From Flavobacterium noncentrifugens (GTDB taxonomy: Bacteria > Bacteroidota > Bacteroidia > Flavobacteriales > Flavobacteriaceae), in the NCBI RefSeq assembly GCF_900100375.1, contig NZ_FNEZ01000001.1, forward strand, positions 612,394 through 676,393: 64,000 nucleotides of DNA. Direction: 5' to 3'. The notes under the pieces are model-generated. The model was not told the DNA's origin, did no database searches, and saw nothing but the letters and a program-made list of their open reading frames with translations. Position numbers and translations under genes: made by a program. Below are positions 25,468 through 36,200 of this stretch, piece by piece. Each line of letters begins with the position of its first letter. The stretch's first letter is position 1.

Positions 25468-26760
25468 ATGAAATACCATCAGATTGACAGCAAGTTGTTT
25501 GTCAAAAACCGCGCGAAATTTACCGCACAAATGAAGCCTAAAGGCATTGCCGTTTTCAACTCGAACGATATTTATCCGGTTAGCGCCGACAGTACGTTGC
25601 CGTTTGCGCAACACCGAGACATCTTTTATTTAAGCGGTGTCGACCAGGAAGAAAGCATTTTAGTTTTGTTCCCAGATGCGCCTTACCAGCATCAGAAAGA
25701 AATTTTATTCCTGAAAGAAACCAGTGAGCACATTGCCATTTGGGAAGGTGAAAAACTGACTAAAGAGCGTGCTTTTGAAGTTTCGGGGATTAAGACGGTG
25801 TATTGGCTTCAGGATTTCCATAAGATTTTGTTCGAACTGATGACGTATGCTGAAACGATGTACATCAATACCAACGAGCATTACCGCCAGACTGTGGAAA
25901 CAGAAACACGTGAGGCGCGATTCGTAAAATGGTGGAAAGAACAATATCCGGCTCACGCTGTTGCGAAAAGCAATCCGATTTTGCAAAAATTGCGTTCTGT
26001 AAAAGAGCCTGAAGAATTGGATTTGATCCAAAATGCCTGCAACATTACCGAAAAAGGCTTCAGGAGATTGCTGCCTTTTGTAAAACCCGGCGTCACCGAA
26101 TATGAGATCGAAGCCGAACTGATCCACGAATTCATCCGCAACCGATCAAAAGGATTTGCTTATACGCCAATCATTGCTTCGGGAAACAATGCAAACGTTT
26201 TGCATTACATCGAAAACAACCAGCCGTGTAACGCCGGAGATCTCATTTTACTGGATGTTGCTGCTGAATATGCAAATTATTCAAGCGATTTGAGTCGTAC
26301 CATTCCGGTTTCGGGAAAATATTCCGACAGGCAGAAAGCCGTTTACAACGCCGTTTTGCGCGTGAAAAACGAAGCGACGAAAATGCTTGTTCCAGGAACG
26401 CTTTGGAAAGAATATCATAAAGAAGTGGGCAAGATCATGACTTCTGAATTGCTTGGACTTGGGTTGATCGATAAAGCCGATGTGCAAAATGAAAATCCGG
26501 ACTGGCCGGCTTATAAAAAATATTTCATGCACGGCACGTCGCACCACATGGGACTGGACACGCACGATTATGGATTGCTGCACGAACCGATGCAGGCGAA
26601 CATGGTATTTACCGTAGAACCGGGAATTTACATTCCAGCAGAAGGTTTTGGCATTCGTCTGGAAGACAATGTTGTAATTCAGGAAACTGGCGAACCGTTT
26701 AATTTAATGGGGAATATTCCGATTGAAGCGGATGAAATTGAAAGTTTGATGAACGCTTAG
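25468..26760 (+). CDS. pepP: Xaa-Pro aminopeptidase (M24B)
   Basis: 430 residues. Removes N-terminal residues preceding proline. The creatinase-like N-terminal domain (1-170) includes AQHRDIFYLSGVDQEESIL. The pita-bread catalytic domain carries the dimetal ligands: Asp in LILLDVAAEYANYSSDLSRTIP (two Asp), His in HGTSHHMGLDTHD, Glu in FTVEPGIYIP and Glu in IRLEDNVV. MKYHQIDSKLF at 25468 is preferred over the ATG at 25405. An inverted-repeat terminator lies downstream. Confidence 0.95.
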   Translation: MKYHQIDSKLFVKNRAKFTAQMKPKGIAVFNSNDIYPVSADSTLPFAQHRDIFYLSGVDQEESILVLFPDAPYQHQKEILFLKETSEHIAIWEGEKLTKERAFEVSGIKTVYWLQDFHKILFELMTYAETMYINTNEHYRQTVETETREARFVKWWKEQYPAHAVAKSNPILQKLRSVKEPEELDLIQNACNITEKGFRRLLPFVKPGVTEYEIEAELIHEFIRNRSKGFAYTPIIASGNNANVLHYIENNQPCNAGDLILLDVAAEYANYSSDLSRTIPVSGKYSDRQKAVYNAVLRVKNEATKMLVPGTLWKEYHKEVGKIMTSELLGLGLIDKADVQNENPDWPAYKKYFMHGTSHHMGLDTHDYGLLHEPMQANMVFTVEPGIYIPAEGFGIRLEDNVVIQETGEPFNLMGNIPIEADEIESLMNA

Positions 26761-26779
26761 TTTTTTAGCTTTAATCTTT

Positions 26780-26830
26780 AACCATTAAGGCATTAAGTTT
26801 TGCTTCATGAAACTTAATACTTTAATGGTT
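26780..26830. repeat. Dispersed palindromic repeat (AACCATTAA/ATTAAG family), copy 1
   Basis: Arms 26780-26800 and 26810-26830 pair over 21 bases with two imperfect positions, around a 9-base loop. The outer parts read AACCATTAA and TTAATGGTT, and a T run follows on the plus strand. It can act as terminator of the aminopeptidase gene. The same arm sequence recurs at 39618-39677. Confidence 0.75.
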
Positions 26831-26880
26831 TTTTTGTGTCCGAAATTTATTGTTCTACTATGATAAAACAGATTTAATCT

Positions 26881-26888
26881 TATTTTTG
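26881..26888 (+). promoter_or_regulatory. Candidate -7 box TATTTTTG for the alpha/beta hydrolase
   Basis: Perfect TAnnTTTG match 18 bases before the ATG at 26907. No TTG at the ideal distance. Confidence 0.45.
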
Positions 26889-26906
26889 TATCACTGAGCT
26901 GTCACC

Positions 26907-27689
26907 ATGAAAACCACCACATACAAAAATTCCAAAATCGCTTATTCGGATTCCGGAAAAGGAACTGCCGTCGTTTTTTTACACGGTTTTTTAGAAAACA
27001 GCCACATGTGGAATGCTTTTGTACCAGAATTGTCTAAAAAATTCCGCGTCATTGTCATCGATTTGCTCGGCCACGGCCAAAGTGAATCGCTTGGTTATGT
27101 ACATTCGATGGAAGACAATGCCGATATGGTTTTTTCGGTATTGAATGATCTTCGCGTCAGGAAAGCTGTAATTGCCGGGCATTCTATGGGCGGATATGTC
27201 GCTTTGGCTTTTGCCGAATTGTATCCGGATTCCGTAAAAGGAATTGCGCTGATCAATTCGACTTCGATAGCCGATAGCGACGAGCGCAAAGCCAATCGGG
27301 ATCGCGCGATTCAGGCCGTCAAAAAAGATTATTCGTCATTCGTCCGACTGTCGATTGCGAATCTTTTCAGCGAAGACAACCGTGAACGCCTAGCTGATAA
27401 GATCGAACAAGTAAAATCTGAAGCGTTAAAAACACCGTTACAAGGCATTGTTGCTGCTCTCGAAGGCATGAAAATCAGGAAAGACCGCGAGGTTTTACTG
27501 CATTTTGGGCCTTATCCCGTTTTGTTGGTTTTGGGCGAAAAAGATCCGGTGCTGAATTATAAAGACAGTTTAGAGCAAATCGAAAATACGCGTGTCCAAC
27601 TCGTCACTTTTCCGGATGGGCACATGAGCCCGATTGAAAACGAATCGGCATTGGCTGAAACCCTACAAAATTTTCTGAAAAAAGTTTAA
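26907..27689 (+). CDS. Alpha/beta hydrolase
   Basis: 260 residues. Classic alpha/beta hydrolase: oxyanion region VVFLHGFLENSHMW, VIDLLGHGQSE, nucleophile Ser93 in AGHSMGGYVALA, the acid in VLGEKDPVLN and the His in FPDGHMSPIEN. It resembles the BioH/MenH/RsbQ group of small esterases without strong clues to substrate. There is no signal peptide, so it is cytoplasmic. The last four bases overlap the end of the AddB-like gene on the other strand. Confidence 0.9.
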   Translation: MKTTTYKNSKIAYSDSGKGTAVVFLHGFLENSHMWNAFVPELSKKFRVIVIDLLGHGQSESLGYVHSMEDNADMVFSVLNDLRVRKAVIAGHSMGGYVALAFAELYPDSVKGIALINSTSIADSDERKANRDRAIQAVKKDYSSFVRLSIANLFSEDNRERLADKIEQVKSEALKTPLQGIVAALEGMKIRKDREVLLHFGPYPVLLVLGEKDPVLNYKDSLEQIENTRVQLVTFPDGHMSPIENESALAETLQNFLKKV

Positions 27690-30457
27690 ATTTTTTCGAT
27701 AAACGGAATTGTTGGGTCTAAAATTTCTTTTAGCAAAACCACGAGTTGTTCTTTGTAATTTTTTGCAATTTCACTGGTAATTATTGTGGTTTCCGATTTA
27801 TCAATGTCAATGAATTTAAAAGGCAAAAATCCGGATTTAAGGTTTTTAAACGATATGATCCCGGCTTCGATCGCTTGGCCTTCAGCATGCGATTCAAACA
27901 TAAAGGCGTAAGCCAAAATCTGGATGATCTTGTCATTTTTAATTTCCGCTGTCAATCCGTTCCAGGTTTTCAGGATGACATTTGAAGCTTCGACTTTTCC
28001 GGTTTTGTAATCGATGATCCTGATTTTTGGGGTTTCTCCCGATTTTCCGTGCAATTCGATTCGGTCTACTGAACCTCCAATTTTCACAGGAAATGGCAAA
28101 TCGGAATGCAGCAAATCGTGTTCAAAACGTTCTTCAAGCTTTAGAATTTTGATCGAATCGCCGGCTTTGAGGTTTTCGAGTTCCATCTTTAAGAAATTCG
28201 ACACATTGCGCTTGGCCACTTCGAACGCCAGCAAATTTCGGCCTTTCTTGATTTCGCCTTCTTTATATACCAGTTTAAATTGGTTCAGCACCTCAGCGTC
28301 CATTTTGCCAAAGGCGGTTTTAATATCTGATTCAGATAAAAATTTATCAATAAACGGATCGTATAATGCTTTTAAAGTTTCGTGAATAATGGTTCCAAGC
28401 GTATTCAAAGCAATGTTCTCTTCCACTTCTTCGACCTCGCTGATGCGGAGGATTTTCTGGAAATAAAAATCGGTCGGGTTGCGGATGTAACTCGTCAAAG
28501 CAGATGGAGAAAATCCTTTATCGGCAATTTCTTTCAGCCTTTGCATTACTTTTTCTGACTTTGGAATTTCCATCGGCTTGTAGGCCGTTTCGGGAAGTTC
28601 GGCATTGTAAATTTCGTGTGAAATTTGGTGCAACGGCTGCTTTTCGACTTCGAGCTGCGTAATAAAGCGACTTTTTTCGCCCGCATCGAGCCCTTCACTT
28701 TCAGTGTTGTAAAGCAGGTAAATGTTTTTTGCGCGTTGCAGCAAATGATAAAAATGGTATGTATAAATGGCGTCTTTTTCCTTAAATGTCGGCAATCCAA
28801 GTTCTCGTTTTACATCATACGGAATAAAGGAATTTTGCGATTTTCCCGCCGGGAATTTCCCTTCATTCATTGACGTCACAATAACTGTTTCGAAATCGAG
28901 CACGCGGCTTTCGAGTACGCCCATAATTTGCAATCCGGTAAGCGGCTCGCCTTCGAAAGAAACTTCGGCCAGATCGATGACCTGTTTGTAAATGGCGTGC
29001 AGGGTTTCGATTTTGTTAATGTGATCGTGCTGCGAATAATAATTGATCAACTTATTAATCACTTTAAAAACAGCATAAACAAATGCTTTGGTGATTTTTT
29101 CTTCCTTATTGTCGTTGTCGAGATTGTTCTTAATGATCTGTAAAAGATTTGATAACAATTGCAAGACATCAATGGCACCGTTTTCCCATTTTTGAAATAA
29201 TAAAACGAATAACGGATTGGCATTTGGATTGAGCTCCACCAATTTTTTGTGGGTCAGGAATGTATAATTATTCCCGTTTATGATGTTCACGACTTCTTTT
29301 GAACCTGCATAATTTGCAATCAGCGGATGCGTCAAAACATCCAGGACATCTTTGTAATAAAACACATAACTGCTTCGCGAAACGGCGTTTGTATGCATTT
29401 TAAACAATTTCGCGATCAATATCTGGACGGGATTGTTTTTCGCAGCATATCCCATAGTAATGTTGAGCGCGTTAACCGATGATGGAAGCGAATAAAGCAA
29501 TGGAACCAAGAGGTTTTCTTCACCTAGGACAACCGCTACTTTTTCTGAAGCGATGCGCTCTGTTTCATTAAGGTTTTCAATAATTTTCCCGGCGATTTTA
29601 ACCTGCCCGATCGATTTTGGCGTACCAATGATCTGGATGTTTTTTTTATCTGAGAAATCATTTACAATCCATTCAAATGGATTCGATTTATAGTGTTTCC
29701 AATTTTCTTTAAAACGCCTTAGAAACAATCCTGCGTCGTGATAAGGATCGTTGAGGAACGTTTCGTCAGCATCCCAGTAAATTCTGGCCTGCCCGGCTGA
29801 AATTAAATGTTGTATGATTTTTTCTTCGGCGGCATTTAACGCGTTGAAACCTGCAAATACAAATTGCTTTGTGGAAACTGAATTTGAAAAATGATTCAAA
29901 TTGGTTACCGCTTCGCGATAAATGAGTCCTTGATAACCGATTTCTTTTTTTAAAAGATGGCTGTAAAGTGTTTGGTAATATTTTGGAAGCAGTTTCCAGA
30001 AATCGATGTAATTTTCGAGTAATGTGGTTTTGTTTTCTACTTCAATTCCCCATCTTTTAATGTCTTCGATATCTTTCAGATAGGACAAAACATGCAATGG
30101 ATCGAGCAAATATCTGTCAATTTCATTAAAATCCTGAAGCAGTGTCTTGGCCCAATTGGCAAACAATTCAAAAGTTTGCTGGTTTTTGGTTTCGGTAACC
30201 GATAAATAAACTTCGTAAAACTCAAAAAGTAATTCAATCGGATCGATGGTACGGATTCCTGAAATATCCTGGATAAACTCTTCGATGCTTACGATATGCG
30301 GGGCGAATATGTTTTCGGAAACCTGATTCCGAATGGCCTCGATCAGAAAAACCCTTGCGCGTTTGTTTGGCAAAACTATGATTGTATCCGTTAGCCTATC
30401 GGAATAATCTTCAATAATGACGCTGGCAATTTTATCAAGGAAAGTTTGGTTTCGCAT
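27686..30457 (-). CDS. AddB-like PD-(D/E)XK nuclease/inactive helicase subunit
   Basis: 923 residues. The N-terminus (DTIIVLPNKRARVFLIEAI, APHIVSIEEFIQDI) resembles the degraded helicase domains of AddB: the P-loop is lost and replaced by PNKRA. The middle contains VVLGEENLLVPLLYSLP and FETVIVTSMNEGKFP. The C-terminal nuclease domain has FSPSALTSYIRNPTDFYFQKIL, TIIHETLKALY and the catalytic IRIIDYKTGKVE. AddAB complexes resect double-strand breaks for RecA-dependent repair. The probable AddA partner is at 33300-36464 on the same strand, separated by ompA and kbl. A terminator stands between ompA and this gene, so it needs its own promoter or readthrough. Confidence 0.85.
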   Translation of the reverse strand: MRNQTFLDKIASVIIEDYSDRLTDTIIVLPNKRARVFLIEAIRNQVSENIFAPHIVSIEEFIQDISGIRTIDPIELLFEFYEVYLSVTETKNQQTFELFANWAKTLLQDFNEIDRYLLDPLHVLSYLKDIEDIKRWGIEVENKTTLLENYIDFWKLLPKYYQTLYSHLLKKEIGYQGLIYREAVTNLNHFSNSVSTKQFVFAGFNALNAAEEKIIQHLISAGQARIYWDADETFLNDPYHDAGLFLRRFKENWKHYKSNPFEWIVNDFSDKKNIQIIGTPKSIGQVKIAGKIIENLNETERIASEKVAVVLGEENLLVPLLYSLPSSVNALNITMGYAAKNNPVQILIAKLFKMHTNAVSRSSYVFYYKDVLDVLTHPLIANYAGSKEVVNIINGNNYTFLTHKKLVELNPNANPLFVLLFQKWENGAIDVLQLLSNLLQIIKNNLDNDNKEEKITKAFVYAVFKVINKLINYYSQHDHINKIETLHAIYKQVIDLAEVSFEGEPLTGLQIMGVLESRVLDFETVIVTSMNEGKFPAGKSQNSFIPYDVKRELGLPTFKEKDAIYTYHFYHLLQRAKNIYLLYNTESEGLDAGEKSRFITQLEVEKQPLHQISHEIYNAELPETAYKPMEIPKSEKVMQRLKEIADKGFSPSALTSYIRNPTDFYFQKILRISEVEEVEENIALNTLGTIIHETLKALYDPFIDKFLSESDIKTAFGKMDAEVLNQFKLVYKEGEIKKGRNLLAFEVAKRNVSNFLKMELENLKAGDSIKILKLEERFEHDLLHSDLPFPVKIGGSVDRIELHGKSGETPKIRIIDYKTGKVEASNVILKTWNGLTAEIKNDKIIQILAYAFMFESHAEGQAIEAGIISFKNLKSGFLPFKFIDIDKSETTIITSEIAKNYKEQLVVLLKEILDPTIPFIEKI

Positions 30458-30474
30458 TGGATAAAAATAAAAAA

Positions 30475-30498
30475 AACGCCCCGATAAATCGAGGCGTT
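30475..30498 (-). terminator. Terminator of the OmpA-family gene
   Basis: On the minus strand AACGCCTCGAT pairs with ATCGGGGCGTT (one G-U), followed by TTTTTTT. Strong stem consistent with a highly transcribed gene. Confidence 0.85.
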
Positions 30499-30519
30499 CT
30501 TAAAATATTTAGGCAGAAA

Positions 30520-31929
30520 TTATTTTACTAATTTCACTTCAACACGACGGTTGTTCGCTTTACCTTTTTTAGTTTTATTTGTATCGATTGGTTTAGATTC
30601 ACCAAAACCAACTGAAGTTAATCTGTCAGCAGCAATTCCGTTTTCAGTTAAGTAATTTTTAACTGCACCAGCTCTGTCTTCAGACAATTTTTGGTTCAAT
30701 GCATCTTTACCATCGCTATCAGTGTGACCCTCGATGCTGAATTTAGAAGAAGGATATTCTTTCAAGATTGCAACAATAGATTGTAATACTGGGAATGTTT
30801 GTTGTTGGAATGTAGCTTTACCGCTGTTGAACAAGATTGTTTTAGCGTAAGCGTTCAATTTCAAGATTTGCTCTTCAGAGATTTCTGGACAACCGTTGTT
30901 AGCAACAGTACCTTTAACGTCTGGACATTTGTCATCTTTGTCAAGTACACCGTCTCCGTCTGTATCTGGCCAAGGGCAACCTGCATTTTCTTTAGGACCA
31001 GCAACATCTGGACATTTGTCATTTTTATCAGCTACACCGTCGCCATCTTTATCAGGACAACCTTGTAATGATTTAGGACCAGCTACATCTGGACAAGCAT
31101 CGTCTTTATCAGCGATTCCGTCACCGTCTGTATCAGGACAACCTTGGAATTCAGCTAAACCAGCAACTTCTGGACAAGCATCGCTTCCATCAACAATTCC
31201 GTCACCGTCTGTATCAGGACAACCGTTGAATTGTTTCAAACCAGCAACTTCTGGACAAGCATCATCTTTGTCGTAGATTCCGTCACCGTCTGTGTCTTTT
31301 CCTCCAAATTTGAAAGTAAGACCTGCAAAGTGCTGTAAGTGAGAAGGCACATTGTCGTTAACAGCAACCAACGGTCTTTCAGAACGTTCGTCAAATGATT
31401 GTTTGTAAGTAGACTGTAAAGTCAAACCTACCATTTCAGAGAACCAGAAAGTCAAACCTAAACCTGCGTTAGCAGTTCCGTAGCTTGCATCTCCAAACCA
31501 TGTATAACCTCCACCAACGTGAACGTAAGGCTGAACGATGTACCCTTTAAGGAAATCGTATTTAATAATACCATCCGCAGAGTAGTAGCTCAAATCACCA
31601 GGATTTGTTACTGTATAATCTCCAGGCTCAGTTGTACGAGGGTTAACAAATTTTTTGATTTTGTTTACCGTTCCCGTAACTCCAAATGAGAAATTTCCAC
31701 CAACGTGTCTCGATACATTAATGTAAGAGATTGATGGTAAAATGTTCCAGTTGTCTTCCACATTGAAATACTGTGAAATTTGGTCTTCTACTTTTGTAGC
31801 AGCACTCACTCTAGTGTCTACTGCATTTGCTCCAAAGCTTATCGCCCATGGATTGTTGCTATCCTGTGCTTGTGAACTCAGTCCACAAAACAACACCACA
31901 GCAGCAAATAATTTGTTCAGATGTTTCAT
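30520..31929 (-). CDS. OmpA-family outer-membrane protein with thrombospondin type 3 repeats
   Basis: 469 residues. Signal peptide [22 protein letters not shown]. An eight-stranded barrel-like domain (about 23-210) is followed by five calcium-binding TSP type 3 repeats of the form DTDGDGIxDxxDxCPxVxG with a closing GCP. The C-terminal OmpA domain (about 345-469) binds peptidoglycan, with [19 protein letters not shown] and [13 protein letters not shown] and the closing [10 protein letters not shown]. It links the outer membrane to the cell wall and is a dominant protein in Flavobacteriaceae. Codon use is strongly biased to A/T-ending abundant codons, unlike its neighbours. The promoter and terminator are both near-ideal, consistent with high expression. 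Confidence 0.95.
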   Translation of the reverse strand: MKHLNKLFAAVVLFCGLSSQAQDSNNPWAISFGANAVDTRVSAATKVEDQISQYFNVEDNWNILPSISYINVSRHVGGNFSFGVTGTVNKIKKFVNPRTTEPGDYTVTNPGDLSYYSADGIIKYDFLKGYIVQPYVHVGGGYTWFGDASYGTANAGLGLTFWFSEMVGLTLQSTYKQSFDERSERPLVAVNDNVPSHLQHFAGLTFKFGGKDTDGDGIYDKDDACPEVAGLKQFNGCPDTDGDGIVDGSDACPEVAGLAEFQGCPDTDGDGIADKDDACPDVAGPKSLQGCPDKDGDGVADKNDKCPDVAGPKENAGCPWPDTDGDGVLDKDDKCPDVKGTVANNGCPEISEEQILKLNAYAKTILFNSGKATFQQQTFPVLQSIVAILKEYPSSKFSIEGHTDSDGKDALNQKLSEDRAGAVKNYLTENGIAADRLTSVGFGESKPIDTNKTKKGKANNRRVEVKLVK

Positions 31930-31963
31930 ACTTAATTTTGTTAGATTACAATATTTTATTGAA

Positions 31964-31993
31964 CAAAAGTAATACGTAATTTTTTAACTACAA
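31964..31993 (-). promoter_or_regulatory. ompA promoter (TTG, 19 bases, TACTTTTG)
   Basis: TTG (complement of 31991-31993) and TACTTTTG (31964-31971) are 19 bases apart on the minus strand, the optimal spacing. The -7 box ends 34 bases before the ATG, leaving a short A/T-rich leader. Confidence 0.8.
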
Positions 31994-32038
31994 AACTATA
32001 TGTTAAAAAAAACCGCCAAAAAGCCCCAAATGTGTGTA

Positions 32039-33229
32039 TTATATAACATTTAATGTTTTTCCTACAAGCGTAAACGCCGCTATGGCTTTGTCTAAGTGCT
32101 CTTTTGAATGCGCAGCCGACAATTGTACCCTGATTCTGGCTTTTTCTTTTGGCACAACCGGAAAAAAGAACCCAATAACATAAATCCCTTGCTTTAACAA
32201 CTCGTTGGCCATGGTTTGCGACAATTTTGCATCATATAACATCACCGGCACAATTGCAGAATCGCCGTCGATAATATCAAAACCGGCTTTTTTCATGCCT
32301 TCTTTAAAGTAATTGGTGTTCCATTCGAGTTTGTCTCGTAATGAAGTATCTTTTTCTAACAGTTCAAAAACCTTAATAGATGCACCTACAATCGCAGGAG
32401 CCAGTGAATTGGAAAACAAATATGGCCTGGAACGCTGGCGCAGCAGTTCGATGATTTCTTTTTTGCCTGTCGTATACCCGCCCATTGCACCGCCAAGCGC
32501 TTTTCCTAATGTTCCTGTAATGATGTCTACACGGCCCATGACACCTTTCGCTTCCATTGTTCCTTTTCCTGTGGCGCCAATAAATCCTGCAGCATGGCAT
32601 TCGTCAACCATGACCATGGCATCATATTTATCGGCGAGGTCACAGATTTTATCCAATGGAGCGACCACACCATCCATAGAAAAAACCCCATCAGTCACAA
32701 TCAGCTTAAAACGTGTTCCGACTTCATTGGCTTTAATCAGTTGCTGTTCAAGATCTTCCATATTACTGTTTTCATAACGGTAACGCGCTGCTTTGCACAA
32801 ACGCACGCCGTCAATAATAGAAGCGTGGTTTAAACTATCCGAAATAATTGCATCGTTTTCGTTTAATAACGGTTCAAATACGCCGCCATTTGCATCAAAA
32901 GCAGCAGCATACAAAATCGTATCTTCTGTTCCATAAAATTCAGCGATTTTTTGTTCCAATGTTTTATGGATGTCCTGCGTTCCGCAGATAAAACGCACCG
33001 ACGACATTCCGAAACCATGCGTATCCAAAGCGTCTTTTGCAGCCTGAATTACTTCCGGATGCGATGAAAGCCCGAGGTAATTGTTCGCACAAAAATTCAA
33101 AACGGTTTCGCCTTTTACTGTTATTTCTGCGCCCTGTGGCGACGTAATAATGCGTTCTTTCTTAAAAATCCCATTGTCTTCAATCGTTTGAAGTTCAGAT
33201 TCAAGGTATTCCTTAATTTTTCCGTACAT
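32039..33229 (-). CDS. kbl: Glycine C-acetyltransferase (2-amino-3-ketobutyrate CoA ligase)
   Basis: 396 residues. PLP enzyme of the alpha-oxoamine synthase family that cleaves 2-amino-3-oxobutyrate with CoA to glycine and acetyl-CoA in threonine breakdown. Markers: [35 protein letters not shown], the PLP-site [11 protein letters not shown] and [17 protein letters not shown] with the Schiff-base lysine, and C-terminal [19 protein letters not shown]. The length equals E. coli Kbl. No tdh gene adjoins it in this window. Other alpha-oxoamine synthases are possible, but the match to Kbl is close. Confidence 0.93.
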   Translation of the reverse strand: MYGKIKEYLESELQTIEDNGIFKKERIITSPQGAEITVKGETVLNFCANNYLGLSSHPEVIQAAKDALDTHGFGMSSVRFICGTQDIHKTLEQKIAEFYGTEDTILYAAAFDANGGVFEPLLNENDAIISDSLNHASIIDGVRLCKAARYRYENSNMEDLEQQLIKANEVGTRFKLIVTDGVFSMDGVVAPLDKICDLADKYDAMVMVDECHAAGFIGATGKGTMEAKGVMGRVDIITGTLGKALGGAMGGYTTGKKEIIELLRQRSRPYLFSNSLAPAIVGASIKVFELLEKDTSLRDKLEWNTNYFKEGMKKAGFDIIDGDSAIVPVMLYDAKLSQTMANELLKQGIYVIGFFFPVVPKEKARIRVQLSAAHSKEHLDKAIAAFTLVGKTLNVI

Positions 33230-33299
33230 ATTTTTTTAATTTTATCCTTTACTTTTTCGTTTACTTTTTCGTTTAGTCGTTTGTCATGCAGCCTTATGC

Positions 33300-36200
33300 C
33301 TACAAATGTACCACTTCTATACTTTCTCCTATATAAACCAATGCTTTTTTCGCCACTTTAAAACCCATTTTCTCAATCGCATCTTCGTAATTTTCGAGTT
33401 GTATTCGATACTTTTCCTGATGCAATCCGGTTTTGTAATCGAGTAAAAAAACTTCTTTATTTTCCGAAAGCACAATCCTGTCAGGCTTAATCGTTCCGGC
33501 TTCTTTTTGGATAATCGTTTGTTCGTTCAACACCTGATGTTTTTCTGAAAAATAAAAATCAAGTTCCGGATGATCTAAAATTTGACGTACACTTTCATAA
33601 ACCGTTTGTTGCTGAAGCGTTGTGATCAGTCCGTTTTCAATCGCTTTGGTCATCGCCAGATCAATATCATTCTTAGTTTTGACAAATGATAAAATTTCGT
33701 GCACCACATTTCCATATTCAATCGCTTGCTGTTGTTTCGTTCCCCACATCAGTGATTCGCGCTGGGCAATTTTAATATTTTTCGGATCGAGTATTTCTGC
33801 TACCTGCGGGATTTTCGGATTTTCTTCAGATTTTTCGCTCAGCATAGATAATTTCGTTGGATCACCAAATGCATATTCGAACTGATTCACATCAAAAACG
33901 CCTTTAAAATCAAGGTAATTGATGAAAAATGCCGCCATATTATTTGTTGGGATTTCTCCTTTTTTCGACAGGTTCATATTCGAAATCACATACAACTGTT
34001 CTTCAGCGCGCGTCAAAGCCACATACAAAACATTGATATTATCGAGCATTTCCTCCTGTTTTTTGCCATTATAAATCAATGCGGCATTTTCGCCAAAACC
34101 TTCCACGGCACTGCTGTTGTCGATCAAAACTTTCGGCAGTCCGAAATCATGGGCTGTGCCGTCGAGCCATAATTTGTCTTTTGGTTTCCGGCTATAATCT
34201 TCTTCAGCAAACGGAATAATGACCACCGGGAATTCAAGTCCTTTTGATTTGTGGATGGTCATAATCCGGACCGCATTATTGCCTTCGGGTGACGGAATGC
34301 TGAATTTCTCCAAATTCTTGTCCCAGAAATCGAGAAAATCTGAAATTCCGGCCTGGTTCCGTAAATCGCGTTCCAAAACAATATCCAGAAAATACTGAAT
34401 GTAAGCATTATTATTTTTTCCAATGAACTTTGATATGATGATCTCAACAGCTTCATACAAAGATTTCTGACGGATATTCTGAAACGACAACGAAATATCC
34501 GACAACATCAGCCAGCTTTCAAAAGCGATTTCATCGCGTTCTTCCATGCCTTTTGCAATAAAATCGTGCACCGGAAATTCGTTCTGTACATTTTTAGCAA
34601 CATAATATAAAAACTGTGCTTTGGCTTCGAGATCGGCACTATTTTTTAAATACCGCAACAGATGAACGATCAATCTGACTTCGGTTGCGTTCGCAATCAT
34701 CAGCGTTTCCGAAGACAACAACGGAATATTTTGTTCGGTTAAATAATTCGCCACTGCAATGCCCTGGCCGCGCTTTCGTGTAAGGATGACAATGTCTTTA
34801 TATTGAAATCCCTGTTTCAGCACTTTTTGGATCGTATTTAATGTGGCCAAAACGAACAAATCGGTTTTATCCAACGCTTCTTCTTCAGAAGTTTCTCCCG
34901 AAGCATCGGAACTTGGAATAAACGAAATGTTTACATAACCGCCTGTCTTTTCATTAAAATGCTGATGGCTGCGGTTTCTATACAGATCTTTATAATCTTC
35001 ATGCGCGAATTCATCCGACAGCATTTTAAAAAATTCGTTATTGAAATTGATGACTTCCGAATAACTGCGGTAATTTGTGTCCAGATGTTCCAGATGCTTA
35101 TCTGGATTGTTGAATGGATTTTGATCTTTGGACAAACTAATAAACTGCTCTGCTTTTCCACCACGCCAGCGGTAAATCGATTGTTTTGGGTCGCCAACAA
35201 TCATTAACGTTCCTTTTTCTCCCGTTTCATCCTGACCCGAAAGCGCGTTGTCGATCAGCGGAATCAGGTTTTGCCATTGCATTTCGGAAGTGTCCTGAAA
35301 CTCGTCGATGAAAAAATGGCGGTATTTTTCACCCAAACGCTCATAAATAAACGGCGCAGGCTGGTTTTGGATTTCGTTATAAATGATTGCGTTGAACTCG
35401 GCTATTGACAAAACATTTTGTTCTTTTTGGATTTTTGCGAGTTGGTTACTGACTGTATTAAGTAGCGATAAAGGTGTAATATTTTTGAGGAACGCGCGGT
35501 AAAAGTCGCGTTTTTCAAAGTTTTTATAAATGCCGCCAAGTTGTTCGAGCAATTCGGGAATAATATTTTCAATAAGTGCGCGATCTTTTGCGGTTTTGTT
35601 GATCTTGATGTCGTCGAATTCGAAATAGCGTTTGTTTTTGGAATTGTATTTGCCGTCAACAATGCTGCGCAAATGGTTTGGCAAATACGAGCCTGAAAAT
35701 GATTTGGCATCGATGCCATGTTTGTCAATTAAGGCCAACGAAAGTTCGGCGCAACCAACGCAGCCCGATTCAATTTCCTTTGCCGCTTCAATGAGTTTGT
35801 TTTTGATCGCAACAAATTCGGCGATCGATTTTTCTTTGAAGTGCACGATTTCCTCGCGGTTGTTTTCGTTTAGGATCAAACGTCCGGTTTCGAGGATTTC
35901 GCGTGAAATGTCCCAGGATTTGTCGTCGTCGGTTTTTTCCATGGTAAAATCGACGAGCAATTTGGTCAGCGTTTCGTCTTCTCCGGCTTGTGCAATGATC
36001 GCATCGACAGCTTCAACTAAAAGGTTTTCGGTATCCAATGTGACTTCAAAAGTCATCGGCAAATTTAAATCGTGGGCAAAAGCGCGGATGACTTTGTGCG
36101 TAAATTTATCGATCGTAGAAATGTCAAAAGCTGCATAATTGTGGATGATGTGCTTGATGATGCTTTTGGATTTTTCTTTGATTTGTACCAATGACAAACC

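Noticed and set aside
33240..33275. Tandem TTTACTTTTTCG before kbl
   Set aside because: Only two copies of a low-complexity 12-mer in an A/T-rich leader; probably chance.
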